From positions 5,722-69,721 of the forward strand of contig CAZJQD010000012.1 of assembly GCA_964548165.1 (NCBI GenBank): a stretch of DNA of 64,000 bases. Direction: 5' to 3'. Shown one piece after another: positions 51,254 to 60,035 of this stretch (the first letter of the stretch is position 1; each line of letters opens with the position of its first letter). The position numbers and the translations under genes are program-made. This DNA comes from CAZJQD01 sp964548165 [NCBI: uncultured bacterium] (GTDB lineage Bacteria; UBA8481). Under the pieces are notes generated by a model that was not told the DNA's origin, made no database searches, and saw only the letters and a program-made list of their open reading frames with translations.

Positions 51254-51739
51254 ATGGACGAGATCCTCGAGATCCTCGAAAAAGACGCCCGCTCGACTCC
51301 CGAGGAGATCGCGCGCCTGTTGAACCGCAAGCCCGCTGACGTCAAGAAGGCGATTGCGAAGTTCGAGAAGGATGGCGTCATTGCCGGCTACCGCGCCGTC
51401 ATCAACGGCGAGCTTGTCAGGGACCAGGAGCATGCCGTCAGTGCGCTCATCGAGGTCAAGGTCACGCCGCAGAAGGACGTCGGCTTCGACCGCGTCGCCG
51501 AGCGCATCTACTCGTTCCCCGAGGTCCATACCTGCTACCTGCTCTCGGGCACCTACGACCTCCTCCTCGTCGTGCGTGGCCGCGATCTCCAGGCCATCGC
51601 GCGGTTCGTCGCGGAGAAGCTGGCGCCCCTGGAACACGTGAAGGGGACGAGCACGCACTTCATGCTGAAGATGTACAAGGAGGATGGAGTGATCCTGAAG
51701 CGCCCGGAATCCGACGAGCGCATCACCATCTCCTACTGA
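51254..51739 (+). CDS. Lrp/AsnC-family transcriptional regulator
   Basis: 161 residues. The N-terminal winged HTH (ILEILEKDARSTPEEIARLL, then NRKPADVKKAIAKFEKDGVI) is followed by the RAM/ligand-binding domain (HAVSALIEVKVTPQKDVGFD, VHTCYLLSGTYDLLLVVRGR). An AGGAGG ribosome binding site lies 8 nt before the ATG. It is followed after 1 nt by an aminotransferase gene, an arrangement that suggests it senses an amino acid and controls that gene. The effector is not known. The N-terminal HTH is short but complete. Confidence 0.9.
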   Translation: MDEILEILEKDARSTPEEIARLLNRKPADVKKAIAKFEKDGVIAGYRAVINGELVRDQEHAVSALIEVKVTPQKDVGFDRVAERIYSFPEVHTCYLLSGTYDLLLVVRGRDLQAIARFVAEKLAPLEHVKGTSTHFMLKMYKEDGVILKRPESDERITISY

Positions 51740-51740
51740 C

Positions 51741-52925
51741 ATGAGCCCGCGTTCTCAAAAGAACCGCCCTCTCCCGATCTCGAAGGTCGTCTCCGGGATG
51801 AAGCCGTCCGGGATCCGGATCTTCTTCGACCTGGTTCTCGGCATGAAGGAGGTCATCTCCCTGGGCGTCGGCGAACCCGACTTCGTCACGCCGTGGGTGA
51901 TCCGCGAGGCCGGGATCGCCGCGCTGGAGCAGGGCTTCACGTCCTATACCTCCAACAAGGGCCTGATGCGCCTCCGCATGGCCATCGCCCGCCACCTCCA
52001 GAAGCTCTACAAGATGGAGTACTCGGCCGACGACGAGATCCTCATCACGGTCGGCGTCTCCGAGGGCCTCGACCTTGCCATGCGCGCCACGCTCGATCCC
52101 GGCGACGAGTGCCTGGTCGCGCTCCCGAGCTACGTCTCGTACGGCCCCACGGTCGAATTGGCCGGCGGCAAGCCCGTCTACATCGATACCCAGAAGGACG
52201 ACTTCAAGCTCACGCCGAAGTCGATCGAGAAGCACCTCACCAAGCGCACCAAGTCGATCCTCTTCGCGTACCCGAACAACCCGACCGGCGTCTCGTACAC
52301 GAAGAAGGAACTCGAGGCCATTAAGAGGGTCATCCTCGAGCACGGGCTCCTCTGCATCTCCGACGAGCTCTACAGCGACCTCACGTACGAAGGCACGCAC
52401 GTCCCGTTCCCGACGCTCTCGGGCGCGCGCCCCCGCACGCTCTACCTCAACGGGTTCTCCAAGCAGTACGCGATGACGGGCTGGAGGGTCGGCTTTGCCT
52501 GCGGGCCGGCGGAGGTCATCGCCGCGATGACCAAGATCCACCAGTACACCATGCTCTGCCCGCCCATCGTCAGCCAGATCGCGGCCGCCGAGGCCCTGCA
52601 GTCCGGCAAGAGCGCGATGGAGGAGATGAAGCGGGAGTACAATCGCCGCCGCAACTTCATCTGCGGCGCGCTCGACGATCTCGGGTTCCGCTACGTACGG
52701 CCGCAGGGCGCGTTCTACTTCTTCTTCGACGTCAGCTCCACTGGCATGTCGGCCATGGACTTCGCCACCGACCTCTTGAAGGAGCACAAGGTGGCTGTCG
52801 TCCCCGGCACCGCGTTCGGCGACCAGTTCGAGAACTGGATCCGGATCAGCTACGCCTCCAGCTACGAGAACATCAAGGAAGCGTTCCGCCGGATGAAAGA
52901 GTTCACCAAGTCCCGCCGCCGGTAG
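51741..52925 (+). CDS. PLP-dependent aminotransferase, class I/II
   Basis: 394 residues, fold type I. Family features are LGVGEPDFVTPWVI, YSADDEILITVGVSEGLDLA, YPNNPTGVSYTKKELEA, the cofactor Asp/Tyr region CISDELYSDLTY, and the PLP Lys in LNGFSKQYAMTGWRVGFACG. The closing motif FENWIRISYASSYENIKEAF contains the substrate-carboxylate Arg. It transfers amino groups between amino acids and 2-oxo acids; PatA or aromatic/aspartate specificity cannot be told from sequence. Coupled to the Lrp regulator immediately upstream (1 nt between stop and start). Confidence 0.92.
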   Translation: MSPRSQKNRPLPISKVVSGMKPSGIRIFFDLVLGMKEVISLGVGEPDFVTPWVIREAGIAALEQGFTSYTSNKGLMRLRMAIARHLQKLYKMEYSADDEILITVGVSEGLDLAMRATLDPGDECLVALPSYVSYGPTVELAGGKPVYIDTQKDDFKLTPKSIEKHLTKRTKSILFAYPNNPTGVSYTKKELEAIKRVILEHGLLCISDELYSDLTYEGTHVPFPTLSGARPRTLYLNGFSKQYAMTGWRVGFACGPAEVIAAMTKIHQYTMLCPPIVSQIAAAEALQSGKSAMEEMKREYNRRRNFICGALDDLGFRYVRPQGAFYFFFDVSSTGMSAMDFATDLLKEHKVAVVPGTAFGDQFENWIRISYASSYENIKEAFRRMKEFTKSRRR

Positions 52926-52939
52926 GTTCGGTCATCCCG

Positions 52940-53202
52940 GAATTCACCACGGAGACCACGGGGACCACGGAGAAGGCGAAACGGCATGGGCACCACAGAG
53001 AACACAGAGGATACCGCGAAAATCAAAGTCCAGGATCGGGATGTAGGGTCAAAGTCACGATCGTCGTCAGGCGCAACGGCAGAGAACGGTGGTTTTGATT
53101 CTCATCTCATTTCTTTGGTTTGATCTTCTCGGCGTCCTCTGTGCTCTCTCGTGGTGATCGAGCGTGGATTATCTCCGTGGTCCCCGTGGTCTCCGTGTCT
53201 AA
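52940..53202. repeat. Large CCACGGAGA-family element with double inverted ends
   Basis: A second, fuller copy of the repeat at 6976. Outer left units: CCACGGAGACCACGGGGACC (52947-52966) and on to 52970. Outer right inverse: CCGTGGTCCCCGTGGTCTCC (53175-53194). Inner pair: CCACAGAGAACACAGAGGAT (52993-53012) with CCTCTGTGCTCTCTCGTGGT (53136-53155). The interior is about 120 bp with no gene. The right end meets the carbamate kinase stop codon at 53203. It lies between convergent genes. Confidence 0.78.
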
Positions 53203-54141
53203 TTAGGCGGTGATGGTGGTGCCGGTCTTGCCCTGGAGGGCCTCCGAGAGCTTCTCCATCGAGGTGATGACCACTTCCTTGCCGCCGTTCTCGATGTAGT
53301 AGATCGCGGCCTGGACCTTCGGGCCCATGGAGCCGGCCGGGAACTGGCCGTCCGCCAGGTGCTTCTTGGCCTCCGCAACCGTCATCTTCGGCAGGTTCTT
53401 CTCGGTGGGCTTCTTGAAGTCGATCTTCACCTGCTCGACGCCCGTGAGGACGATGAACTTGTCGGCCTTGATCTCGAGGGCCAGCAGCGCCGAGGCGATG
53501 TCCTTGTCGATGACGGCTTCCACGCCGACGATGCCGCCCTCGGGGCGACGCATGACGGGAATGCCGCCGCCGCCGACGGCGATGACGAGCGTGCCGGCGT
53601 CGAGGAGCGTCTTGATGGACCGGCGCTCGATGATCTCCTTTGGCCACGGGGACGGGACGACCCGCCGCCATCCGCGGCCCACGTCCTCCTTCACGCTCCA
53701 GCCGTCCGTCGCGCGGCGCTGGATCGCCTGTTCCTCGGACATCGGGGAGCCGATGAACTTGGTGGGATTCTGGAACGCGGGATCGGTGGGATCAACGATG
53801 CAGCGCGTGATCACCGTGACGACCTCGTTATCAAGGCCGTTCTTCTCGAGCTCGTTCTTCATCACCTGCTGGAGCATGTAGCCCATTCCGCCCTGCGAGT
53901 CGGAGACGCAGACGTCGAGGGGGAGCGTGTAGAGTTCCTTCGCGGCGATCTCGGAGCGGCGGAGGATGTTGCCGACCTGCGGGCCGTTGCCGTGCGTGAA
54001 CGCGACGACGTGCCCGGCCTTCACGACCTTGGCGATCTCGGCGCAGGCCTCGGCGGAGTTGGCGAACTGCTCCGTGATGGTTCCGACCTGCGAAGCCTTC
54101 TGGATGGCGTTGCCGCCGAGGGCGATGACGAATGTGCTCAT
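53203..54141 (-). CDS. arcC: Carbamate kinase
   Basis: 312 residues, the typical length. It converts carbamoyl phosphate + ADP to ATP + CO2 + NH3. Signatures: VIALGGNAIQKASQVGTITE, AFTHGNGPQVGNILRRSEIA, the ADP-binding AVGGGGIPVMRRPEGGIVGV, GVEAVIDKDIASALLALEIK, and FPAGSMGPKVQAAIYYIENG. Its ATG overlaps the upstream DUF1015 stop by 4 nt. No arginine deiminase (arcA) or ornithine carbamoyltransferase (arcB) gene is visible nearby, so the carbamoyl phosphate source is unknown; purine/allantoin or agmatine breakdown are options elsewhere in the genome. Confidence 0.95.
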   Translation of the reverse strand: MSTFVIALGGNAIQKASQVGTITEQFANSAEACAEIAKVVKAGHVVAFTHGNGPQVGNILRRSEIAAKELYTLPLDVCVSDSQGGMGYMLQQVMKNELEKNGLDNEVVTVITRCIVDPTDPAFQNPTKFIGSPMSEEQAIQRRATDGWSVKEDVGRGWRRVVPSPWPKEIIERRSIKTLLDAGTLVIAVGGGGIPVMRRPEGGIVGVEAVIDKDIASALLALEIKADKFIVLTGVEQVKIDFKKPTEKNLPKMTVAEAKKHLADGQFPAGSMGPKVQAAIYYIENGGKEVVITSMEKLSEALQGKTGTTITA

Positions 54142-55412
54142 GACTGTTTCTTCTCCTGCGCCGCGGGGCGCGCTGTCAGACTGTGAAGGACGAAGGCGTC
54201 CTTCAACTTGGGTTCAAACCACGTGGACTTGGGGGGCATGATCTCGCCGGCATCCGAGATCGCCATCAGCTCGTCGAGCGAAGTCGGGTACATCGAGAAC
54301 GCGACGGCGGTCCGACCGGCCTTCGCCTCTGCCGCGACCCGGCGCTCGAGCTCGTCCGTGCCCCGGATACCGCCGACGAAGTCGATTCTCTTGTCGCGGC
54401 GCGGATCGGCGATCCCGAGGATGGGGGCGAGGAGGTTCTCCTGGAGGATCGAGACGTCGAGGCTCCTGACTGGATTGGACTCGTCGAACGTCCCGGCCTT
54501 CGGCGAGATGTTGCTCCACGCGCCCTCGAGGTACATCGCAATCTTGTGTCGCGAGGCGGGGGAGGGCGGAGCCCCGGGCGTCACCGTCCACTGGTCTGCG
54601 AGCTTCGCGAGAAACGCAGCGGGCGTGAGTCCATTGAGGTCCTGGACGACGCGGTTGTAGGGGAGGATGCGGAGCTGGTTATGCGGGAAGATGACCGCCA
54701 GGAACGCGTGGCAGGCCTCGTCGCCCTTCGTCGCGCCGGTTCGCGTGCGCTCGGCCGCGCCCACCTTGCTGTAGGAGGCCGCCCGGTGGTGGCCGTCGGC
54801 AATGTAGACGGCCGGGACCTTGGCGAAGGCGGCGATGAGCGGGGCGACGTTGGTCGTCACCCAGAGCTCGTTGCGGACGCCGTCGTACGTCGTCACATCG
54901 TAGAGCGGCCGACCCGCCGTGATCTGGGCGACAATGGCGTCGATCGCGTCCTGCTGGCGGTAGGCGAGGAAGACGGGGCCGGAGTGCGTCATCAGGGCCT
55001 CCGTGTGCCGGATACGGTCCTGCTCCTTGTCCGCGCGCGTCAGCTCGTGCTTCTTGATGAGCCCCGCCTCGTATTCCGCGACCGCGGCCCCGACGTAGAT
55101 GCCCGTCTGGGAGTGGCCACCGATCGAGAGCCGGTAGACGTAGAAACACGGGTCCTGGTCCTGGACGAACCAGCCCGCGTCGAGGAACTCCTGGAACGCC
55201 GCGCGCGCGCGCGCGTAGACGGCCTCGCTGTACGGGTCTGTGCCCGCCGGGAGATCGATCTCGGGCTTGGAGACGTGCAGCCACGACTGCGGGTTGCCGT
55301 CCGCAAGCTCGCGCGCCTCGGCGGTGTCGAGGACGTCGTAGGGCGGAGCGATGATGCGGGAGACGAGGTCGGGTTGCGGACGGATACCGCGGAGAGGGTG
55401 AATGACAGCCAT
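54138..55412 (-). CDS. DUF1015 family protein
   Basis: 424 residues. The family pattern is clear: RGIRPQPDLVSRIIAPPYDV at the start, NPQSWLHVSKPEIDLPAGTD, YRLSIGGHSQTGIYVGAAVA, KKHELTRADKEQDRIRHTEA, and YIADGHHRAASYSKVGAAER, a His-rich site near residue 230. Family members are cytosolic with no settled function; some neighbour serine or amino-acid genes. It is coupled with carbamate kinase (4-nt overlap), so a role in nitrogen metabolism is plausible. The ATG at 55412 is the likely start: the N-terminus aligns with the family. Confidence 0.9.
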   Translation of the reverse strand: MAVIHPLRGIRPQPDLVSRIIAPPYDVLDTAEARELADGNPQSWLHVSKPEIDLPAGTDPYSEAVYARARAAFQEFLDAGWFVQDQDPCFYVYRLSIGGHSQTGIYVGAAVAEYEAGLIKKHELTRADKEQDRIRHTEALMTHSGPVFLAYRQQDAIDAIVAQITAGRPLYDVTTYDGVRNELWVTTNVAPLIAAFAKVPAVYIADGHHRAASYSKVGAAERTRTGATKGDEACHAFLAVIFPHNQLRILPYNRVVQDLNGLTPAAFLAKLADQWTVTPGAPPSPASRHKIAMYLEGAWSNISPKAGTFDESNPVRSLDVSILQENLLAPILGIADPRRDKRIDFVGGIRGTDELERRVAAEAKAGRTAVAFSMYPTSLDELMAISDAGEIMPPKSTWFEPKLKDAFVLHSLTARPAAQEKKQS

Positions 55413-55545
55413 GGGTCTACTTTAGCTTTTTAGGGTAGAGCCGTCACGCGGAGCGTGAAGGCTCTACGACAAGGACTTCAACGATGAAATTGGGCCATGA
55501 CAAAGGCTGAACCCGGCATTCCCCGGCCGCCGCCATGGACTTTAC

Positions 55546-55570
55546 TTGGCTATTTGGCTATATTACCAAT
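55546..55570 (+). promoter_or_regulatory. Candidate ArsR operator
   Basis: An AT-rich stretch just before the ArsR ribosome binding site (AAAGGAGG at 55571-55578). It contains a direct repeat TTGGCTAT (55546-55553 and 55554-55561) and an imperfect inverted repeat TTTGG-N8-CCAAT (55553-55570). ArsR-family repressors commonly bind AT-rich inverted repeats overlapping their own promoter. It is the most AT-rich point of the upstream region. No confident -35/-10 was assigned. Confidence 0.4.
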
Positions 55571-55585
55571 AAAGGAGGCGTCGGA

Positions 55586-55921
55586 ATGAAGCTGAAGCAA
55601 TCGTCGGGTATTGAACGCGGTCGGTACGAGGCCCGCGCGCGCATCATCAAGGCCATGGCTCACCCCTCGCGGCTTCTCATGCTCGATGAGCTGGAGAAGG
55701 GGCCGCGTTGCGTGTGCAAGTTGCGCGACCTCGTCGGCGCGGACCTGTCCACCGTCTCCAAGCACCTGCTCGTCATGAAGAATGCCGGCCTGGTCACGGA
55801 CGAGCGGCATGGAACCGAGATTCATTACAGCCTCAAGGTTCCCTGCATCATGAAGTTCTTCGGCTGCGTCGAAGCGGTCATGAAAAACTCGGCGCGCGAG
55901 CATGTGAAGCTGCTTGCGTGA
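55586..55921 (+). CDS. ArsR/SmtB-family transcriptional regulator
   Basis: 111 residues from the ATG at 55586, with AAAGGAGG 7 nt upstream; the longer frame to 55535 lies in the operator region. A winged helix with ARIIKAMAHPSRLLMLDELE, CVCKLRDLVGADLSTVSKHL as recognition helix, and VMKNAGLVTDERHGTEIHYS as wing. Cys pairs lie in GPRCVCKLRD and at LKVPCIMKFFGC; C-x-C next to the recognition helix is the classical ArsR As(III) site. It represses its own operon until a metal or metalloid binds. The stop overlaps the GTG of the permease by 4 nt. Confidence 0.9.
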   Translation: MKLKQSSGIERGRYEARARIIKAMAHPSRLLMLDELEKGPRCVCKLRDLVGADLSTVSKHLLVMKNAGLVTDERHGTEIHYSLKVPCIMKFFGCVEAVMKNSAREHVKLLA

Positions 55922-56988
55922 AGAATGAGGTCCGAGCGTCCCCGGACGGAACAGTTGGTTCCGCCGATCCTCGACTGCGTCGCTACCTGTTGGCCGCGAT
56001 ACCAGCGCTCGCCGCGTGGTCGATCGTCTATGCCGGGCTCGAGCCGTTCGCCAACTGGTTCACTTACCGGCTGCTGGGATTGGCGGTCGGTTCTCATCTT
56101 GGCAGCTCCGTCGCGTTCTTCGCCTACGACACGCCCAAGGTTCTCATGCTCCTTGTGCTCGTGGTCTTCATCATCGGCATCATCAGAACCTTCTTCACCC
56201 CCGAGAGGACACGCCGCATTCTTGCGGGAAAGCGTGAGAGCGCAGGAAACGTGCTTGCGGCCATGCTCGGCATTGTCACGCCTTTCTGCTCCTGCTCGGC
56301 TGTTCCTCTCTTCATCGGCTTTGTCACGGCCGGCGTTCCCCTGGGCGTCACCTTCTCCTTCCTGGTCTCCTCGCCCATGATCAATGAGATTGCGCTGGTC
56401 ATGCTCTTCGGCCTCTTCGGCTGGCGCGTTGCCGCCCTGTACCTCGTGACCGGCCTCGCCATGGCCATCATTTCAGGCTGGATCATCGGCAGGCTGAGGA
56501 TGGAGAAGCATGTCGAGGACTGGGTGTATGAGGTGAATGCCTCTACGCCCCAAGGCGACGTTGATGAGTCGACTTGGGCTGATCGCGTCGAGGCCGGCAT
56601 CGATGCGGTTCGCGACATCGTCGGCAAGGTTTGGCTTTACGTGCTGCTGGGTATCGCCGTCGGCGCCGGTATTCATGGCTATGTTCCGGAACAATTCATG
56701 GCGTCGATCATGGGGCGAGACGCCTGGTGGTCTGTCCCCCTGGCGGTGCTCATCGGCATCCCCATGTATTCCAATGCGGCCGGAATCATCCCGGTGGTGC
56801 AGGCGCTCCTCGAAAAGGGCGCGGCGCTGGGAACGGTTCTCGCCTTCATGATGGCCGTGATCGGGCTGTCCCTGCCCGAAACGATCATCCTGCGCAAGGT
56901 TCTCAAGCCCCGGCTGATCGCGGTCTTCATCGGTGTGGTCGGCATGGGAATCATGATCGTCGGGTTCCTGTTCAACGCGGCGCTGTAG
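55918..56988 (+). CDS. DUF318/ArsP-SO_0444-type efflux permease
   Basis: 356 residues from the GTG at 55918. Eight to ten membrane helices. The family core LGIVTPFCSCSAVPLFIGFV has a CSC motif, then GVTFSFLVSSPMINEIALVM in the first half and the mirrored MYSNAAGIIPVVQALLEKGA and FMMAVIGLSLPETIILRKVL in the second. Family members export methylarsenite, copper or zinc. Coupling to an ArsR regulator favours a metalloid or metal cargo. The frame to 55708 overlaps arsR and is rejected. The CSC cysteines probably carry the substrate through the membrane. Confidence 0.88.
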   Translation: MKNEVRASPDGTVGSADPRLRRYLLAAIPALAAWSIVYAGLEPFANWFTYRLLGLAVGSHLGSSVAFFAYDTPKVLMLLVLVVFIIGIIRTFFTPERTRRILAGKRESAGNVLAAMLGIVTPFCSCSAVPLFIGFVTAGVPLGVTFSFLVSSPMINEIALVMLFGLFGWRVAALYLVTGLAMAIISGWIIGRLRMEKHVEDWVYEVNASTPQGDVDESTWADRVEAGIDAVRDIVGKVWLYVLLGIAVGAGIHGYVPEQFMASIMGRDAWWSVPLAVLIGIPMYSNAAGIIPVVQALLEKGAALGTVLAFMMAVIGLSLPETIILRKVLKPRLIAVFIGVVGMGIMIVGFLFNAAL

Positions 56989-57018
56989 GCGCCGGTTGCC
57001 ATTCGAAAGGAGAAAGCC

Positions 57019-57249
57019 ATGTTGATCCAGATCCTGGGCACGGGTTGCCCGAAGTGCAAGAAGCTGGCCGAGGTCGCCGAGAACGCGGCCAGGGAGCTTG
57101 GCGTTGAGTACACGGTCGAGAAGGTGTCGGAGATCCATCGCATAGCGGCCTTCGGCGTGATGATGACGCCGGCCCTTGTCGTCGACGGCACGGTCATGGC
57201 GTCCGGCCGCGTGCCGGACCTGGATGAAATGAAGAAATACCTCGCATGA
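57019..57249 (+). CDS. MTH895-type glutaredoxin-like thioredoxin
   Basis: 76 residues, the whole of the small thioredoxin-fold family. MLIQILGTGCPKCKKLAEVA carries a CPKC active site at residues 10-13, followed by the cis-Pro region FGVMMTPALVVDGTVMASGR. Predicted cytosolic. A ribosome binding site (AAAGGAGAAAG) precedes it. Such proteins are frequently next to DUF318 permeases and CcdA, and probably reduce cysteines of the permease or of the metalloid complex. Its stop overlaps the next start by 4 nt. Confidence 0.92.
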   Translation: MLIQILGTGCPKCKKLAEVAENAARELGVEYTVEKVSEIHRIAAFGVMMTPALVVDGTVMASGRVPDLDEMKKYLA

Positions 57250-57743
57250 GGAAAAGGGAAAGCGCTGTGAAGATTGGCACGATAGTTGTCGTTCTGTTCC
57301 TCATTGCCGGCGTCTTCTATCTGCGGGGCAGCAGTGATGCCAACCTGGCCCCATCGCCGCAACCCGTCGCGGAGGCGCCGACTCCTTCCGGGCAGGAGCC
57401 GGCACTGCGGCAATCGGACACGCCGGTCAGATCGCAACCTGTCACGGATACACCGGTCCAGCGTGAACTGCCCCAGCTCGTCGACCTGGGCGCTCAACGC
57501 TGCGTCCCCTGCAGGATGATGGCGCCGATCCTCGAGGACCTCAAAGTCCACTACGCGGATCGCTTCAAGACGACCTTCGTCGATGTCTGGCAGGATCCAG
57601 CGGCGGGCGAGCTGCATGGCGTTCGCCTCATACCGACCCAGATCTTCTTCGACCCCAAGGGGCGCGAGCTCTTCCGGCACGAGGGATTCTTCTCGAAGGA
57701 CGATATCCTGGCGACCTGGCGCCGCCTGGGATACCCGGTCTGA
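57246..57743 (+). CDS. Membrane-anchored periplasmic thioredoxin
   Basis: 165 residues. A signal-anchor (VKIGTIVVVLFLIAGVFYLR) is followed by a Pro/Ser/Thr linker (about 30-80) and a thioredoxin domain with active site QRCVPCRMMAPILEDLKVHY and cis-Pro LIPTQIFFDPKG. The CVPC dithiol faces the periplasm. It is the natural partner of the CcdA-like protein downstream, which would deliver electrons. It could keep the thiols of the permease or an extracytoplasmic substrate reduced. Coupled by a 4-nt overlap with the glutaredoxin-like gene. Confidence 0.9.
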   Translation: MRKRESAVKIGTIVVVLFLIAGVFYLRGSSDANLAPSPQPVAEAPTPSGQEPALRQSDTPVRSQPVTDTPVQRELPQLVDLGAQRCVPCRMMAPILEDLKVHYADRFKTTFVDVWQDPAAGELHGVRLIPTQIFFDPKGRELFRHEGFFSKDDILATWRRLGYPV

Positions 57744-57759
57744 TGCTGACGAGGTGACC

Positions 57760-58458
57760 ATGGAGTCGCTCTTCATCGCGTTGTCCCGCGCCGTTGAAGG
57801 CGGTCCGGCCGTGGCCATCACGGCTTCCGTGGTCTGGGGCATCCTGAGTATCCTCCTCAGTCCCTGTCACCTGGCCAGCATCCCGCTCATCATCGGCTTC
57901 ATCAACGGCCAGGGAGCGATCACCGGCAAGCGGGCGTTCCTTCTCTCCTCGCTCTTCGCGCTCGGTATTCTTCTCTCGATCGCCGCGATCGGTGCGATCA
58001 CCGCCGGCCTGGGTCGGATGATGGGCGATCTCGGCAGCTGGGCCAACTATGGCGTGGCCGCGATCTTTTTCCTCATCGGCCTGCATCTTCTCGACGCGCT
58101 CCCTCTTCCCCTCGAGGGCGTCGGCCCAACCGGCTGGCAGCGAAAAGGCCTGATCGCGGCCTTTGCTCTCGGCGCCGTCTTCGGGATCGCGCTGGGTCCC
58201 TGCACCTTCGCCTACATGGCGCCGATGCTGGCCATCACCTTTCAACTGGCAGGGACCAACTCCTGGTATGGCGTTCTACTCATACTCGCCTACGGCGTCG
58301 GGCACTGCTCGGTCATCGTGGCGGCCGGAACCTTCACGGAACTGGTGGAGAACGTCCTGCACTGGAACGAAAACTCCAAGGGCCCCATCTTCCTCAAGAA
58401 GACCTGCGGCGCCCTCGTCATCGCCGGAGGACTCTACCTGCTCTACACGGCGCGGTAG
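57760..58458 (+). CDS. CcdA/DsbD-family transmembrane electron carrier
   Basis: 232 residues from the ATG at 57760 (an in-frame GTG at 57754 is possible). Six helices. The first CcdA half has GILSILLSPCHLASIPLIIG and the second VFGIALGPCTFAYMAPMLAI; the paired cysteines (in LSPCH and LGPCT) form the membrane disulfide that passes electrons from cytosolic thioredoxin to periplasmic partners. Gly-rich helix breaks around each Cys are typical. Last gene of the ArsR operon, 16 nt after the thioredoxin stop, so the two periplasmic/transmembrane redox parts are made together. Confidence 0.88.
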   Translation: MESLFIALSRAVEGGPAVAITASVVWGILSILLSPCHLASIPLIIGFINGQGAITGKRAFLLSSLFALGILLSIAAIGAITAGLGRMMGDLGSWANYGVAAIFFLIGLHLLDALPLPLEGVGPTGWQRKGLIAAFALGAVFGIALGPCTFAYMAPMLAITFQLAGTNSWYGVLLILAYGVGHCSVIVAAGTFTELVENVLHWNENSKGPIFLKKTCGALVIAGGLYLLYTAR

Positions 58459-58560
58459 ACTGGGTAGCGACCACCAGCCCAATTCAATTCCGCGGGAGCC
58501 CATACGCGAGACAAGCTGGTCGTCGATGGCACTCGATGCCCGGTGGCGCCTCGCGGCGTC

Positions 58561-59856
58561 TTACTCGCTGAGCATATCCGAGAGGTAGGCGTCGTACGAT
58601 CCCAGGTCGAGGAGCCCGTGGCCGCAGAGGTTGAAGAGGATGACCTTCTTCTTCCCCTCCTCGCGCGCCTGGATGGCCTCGTCGAGGACGGCCTGGAGGG
58701 CGTGCGAGGGTTCCGGGGCCGGGATGAGGCCCTCGGTCCGCGCGAAGAGCGTGCCGGCGGCGAAGATCTTCTTCTGATCGTACGAGCGGGCCTCGATGAG
58801 CCCCAGCTTGTAGAGGTGGCTGATCGTCGGGGCCATGCCATGATAGCGAAGGCCGCCGGCGTGGATCTTCGGCGGGATGAAGTCGTGGCCGAGCGTGTGC
58901 ATCATCATCAGGGGCGTCATCTGCGCCGTGTCCCCGAAGTCGTAGCGCAGTTCGCCCTTCGTCAGGCTCGCGCAGGAGGATGGTTCGACGGCAATGATGC
59001 GCGTCTTCTTCCCGGCCAGGTTCTCGCGGACGAACGGGAAGGCGATGCCGGCGAAGTTCGAGCCCCCGCCGATACAGCCGACGACGACGTCCGGGTACTC
59101 GCCCGCGAGCTCCATCTGCTTGAGGGACTCCTCGCCGATGACAGTCTGGTGCATGCAGACGTGGTTGAGGACGCTCCCGAGCGCGTACTTCGTGCCGGGA
59201 TGCGTGACCGTGTCCTCGATCGCCTCGCTGATGGCGATCCCGAGGCTGCCGGGGCAGTCCGGGTCCTGGGCCAGCATCTTCCGCCCGAACTCGGTGCGGT
59301 CGCTGGGGGAGGCGAAGACCTCGCCGCCCCAGGTCTGGATCTGGAGCTTGCGGTACGGCTTCTGCCCGAACGTGACCTTGACCATGTAGACCGTGCACTC
59401 GAGCCCGAAGAGCTTGCAGGCGAACGAGAGAGACGCGCCCCACTGCCCGGCTCCGGTCTCCGTGGCCAGTCGCTTCACTCCCGAGATCTTGTTGTAGTAC
59501 GCCTGCGGCACCGCGGTGTTGGGCTTATGTGACCCGGCCGGGCTCACACCCTCGTACTTGTAGTAGATGTGCGCGGGCGTATTGAGAGCCTTCTCCAGTC
59601 GCACGGCGCGAAGGAGCGGCGTCGGGCGCCAGAGCGCATAGACATCGCGCACCTCTTCCGGGATATCGATGTACCGGTCCGGGCTCATCTCCTGCATCAC
59701 GAGGTTCTCGGGGAAGATGGCGGTCATGTCCTCGAGCGTCACCGGCTGCTTGGTGCCCGGGTGGAGGGGCGGCGGCAGGGGCTCGGGAAAATCCGGGAGG
59801 ATGTTGTACCAGCGGGTCGGGATCTCGTCCTGGGGGAGCGTAAAGCGGGTCTTCAT
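58561..59856 (-). CDS. trpB: TrpB2-type tryptophan synthase beta-like protein
   Basis: 431 residues from the ATG at 59856 ([20 protein letters not shown]), the N-terminus typical of TrpB2. Start choice excludes a longer frame with no homology. Fold type II PLP enzyme: [20 protein letters not shown], the PLP Lys in [40 protein letters not shown], phosphate loop [14 protein letters not shown], and the end [17 protein letters not shown]. It joins indole and serine to make tryptophan. No trpA is visible, consistent with indole salvage, a role proposed for TrpB2 proteins. It stands alone between the redox operon and a GGDEF gene. Confidence 0.93.
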   Translation of the reverse strand: MKTRFTLPQDEIPTRWYNILPDFPEPLPPPLHPGTKQPVTLEDMTAIFPENLVMQEMSPDRYIDIPEEVRDVYALWRPTPLLRAVRLEKALNTPAHIYYKYEGVSPAGSHKPNTAVPQAYYNKISGVKRLATETGAGQWGASLSFACKLFGLECTVYMVKVTFGQKPYRKLQIQTWGGEVFASPSDRTEFGRKMLAQDPDCPGSLGIAISEAIEDTVTHPGTKYALGSVLNHVCMHQTVIGEESLKQMELAGEYPDVVVGCIGGGSNFAGIAFPFVRENLAGKKTRIIAVEPSSCASLTKGELRYDFGDTAQMTPLMMMHTLGHDFIPPKIHAGGLRYHGMAPTISHLYKLGLIEARSYDQKKIFAAGTLFARTEGLIPAPEPSHALQAVLDEAIQAREEGKKKVILFNLCGHGLLDLGSYDAYLSDMLSE

Positions 59857-59955
59857 GCGCGCATGATCTTCCGTCCCATTGGCCCTGTCAATTCCCCACA
59901 CGATTATCCGTTATGCCATAGATTCCCAGGTTCGCCTTGCAGCCAAGCCCGAGGA

Positions 59956-60000
59956 GTTCACGGAATTGAACGCGGAGACACAGAGACACGGAGAGGGTCC
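59956..60000. repeat. Single-ended copy of the CCACGGAGA repeat family
   Basis: GTTCACGGAATTGAA (59956-59970) is identical to the left boundary of the element at 6976. It is followed by CGCGGAGACACAGAGACACG. No clear inverse is seen before the GGDEF gene end at 60036, so it looks like a solo end or a decayed copy. The identity of the 15-bp boundary supports a common origin for these elements. Confidence 0.6.
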
Positions 60001-60035
60001 GGGTTTGAAATCGAAAACCTTGGGAATCGAACGGG

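Noticed and set aside
35298-53202. CCACGGAGA elements as true insertion sequences
   Set aside because: No transposase frame or target duplication was found; they are at most non-autonomous or regulatory repeats.
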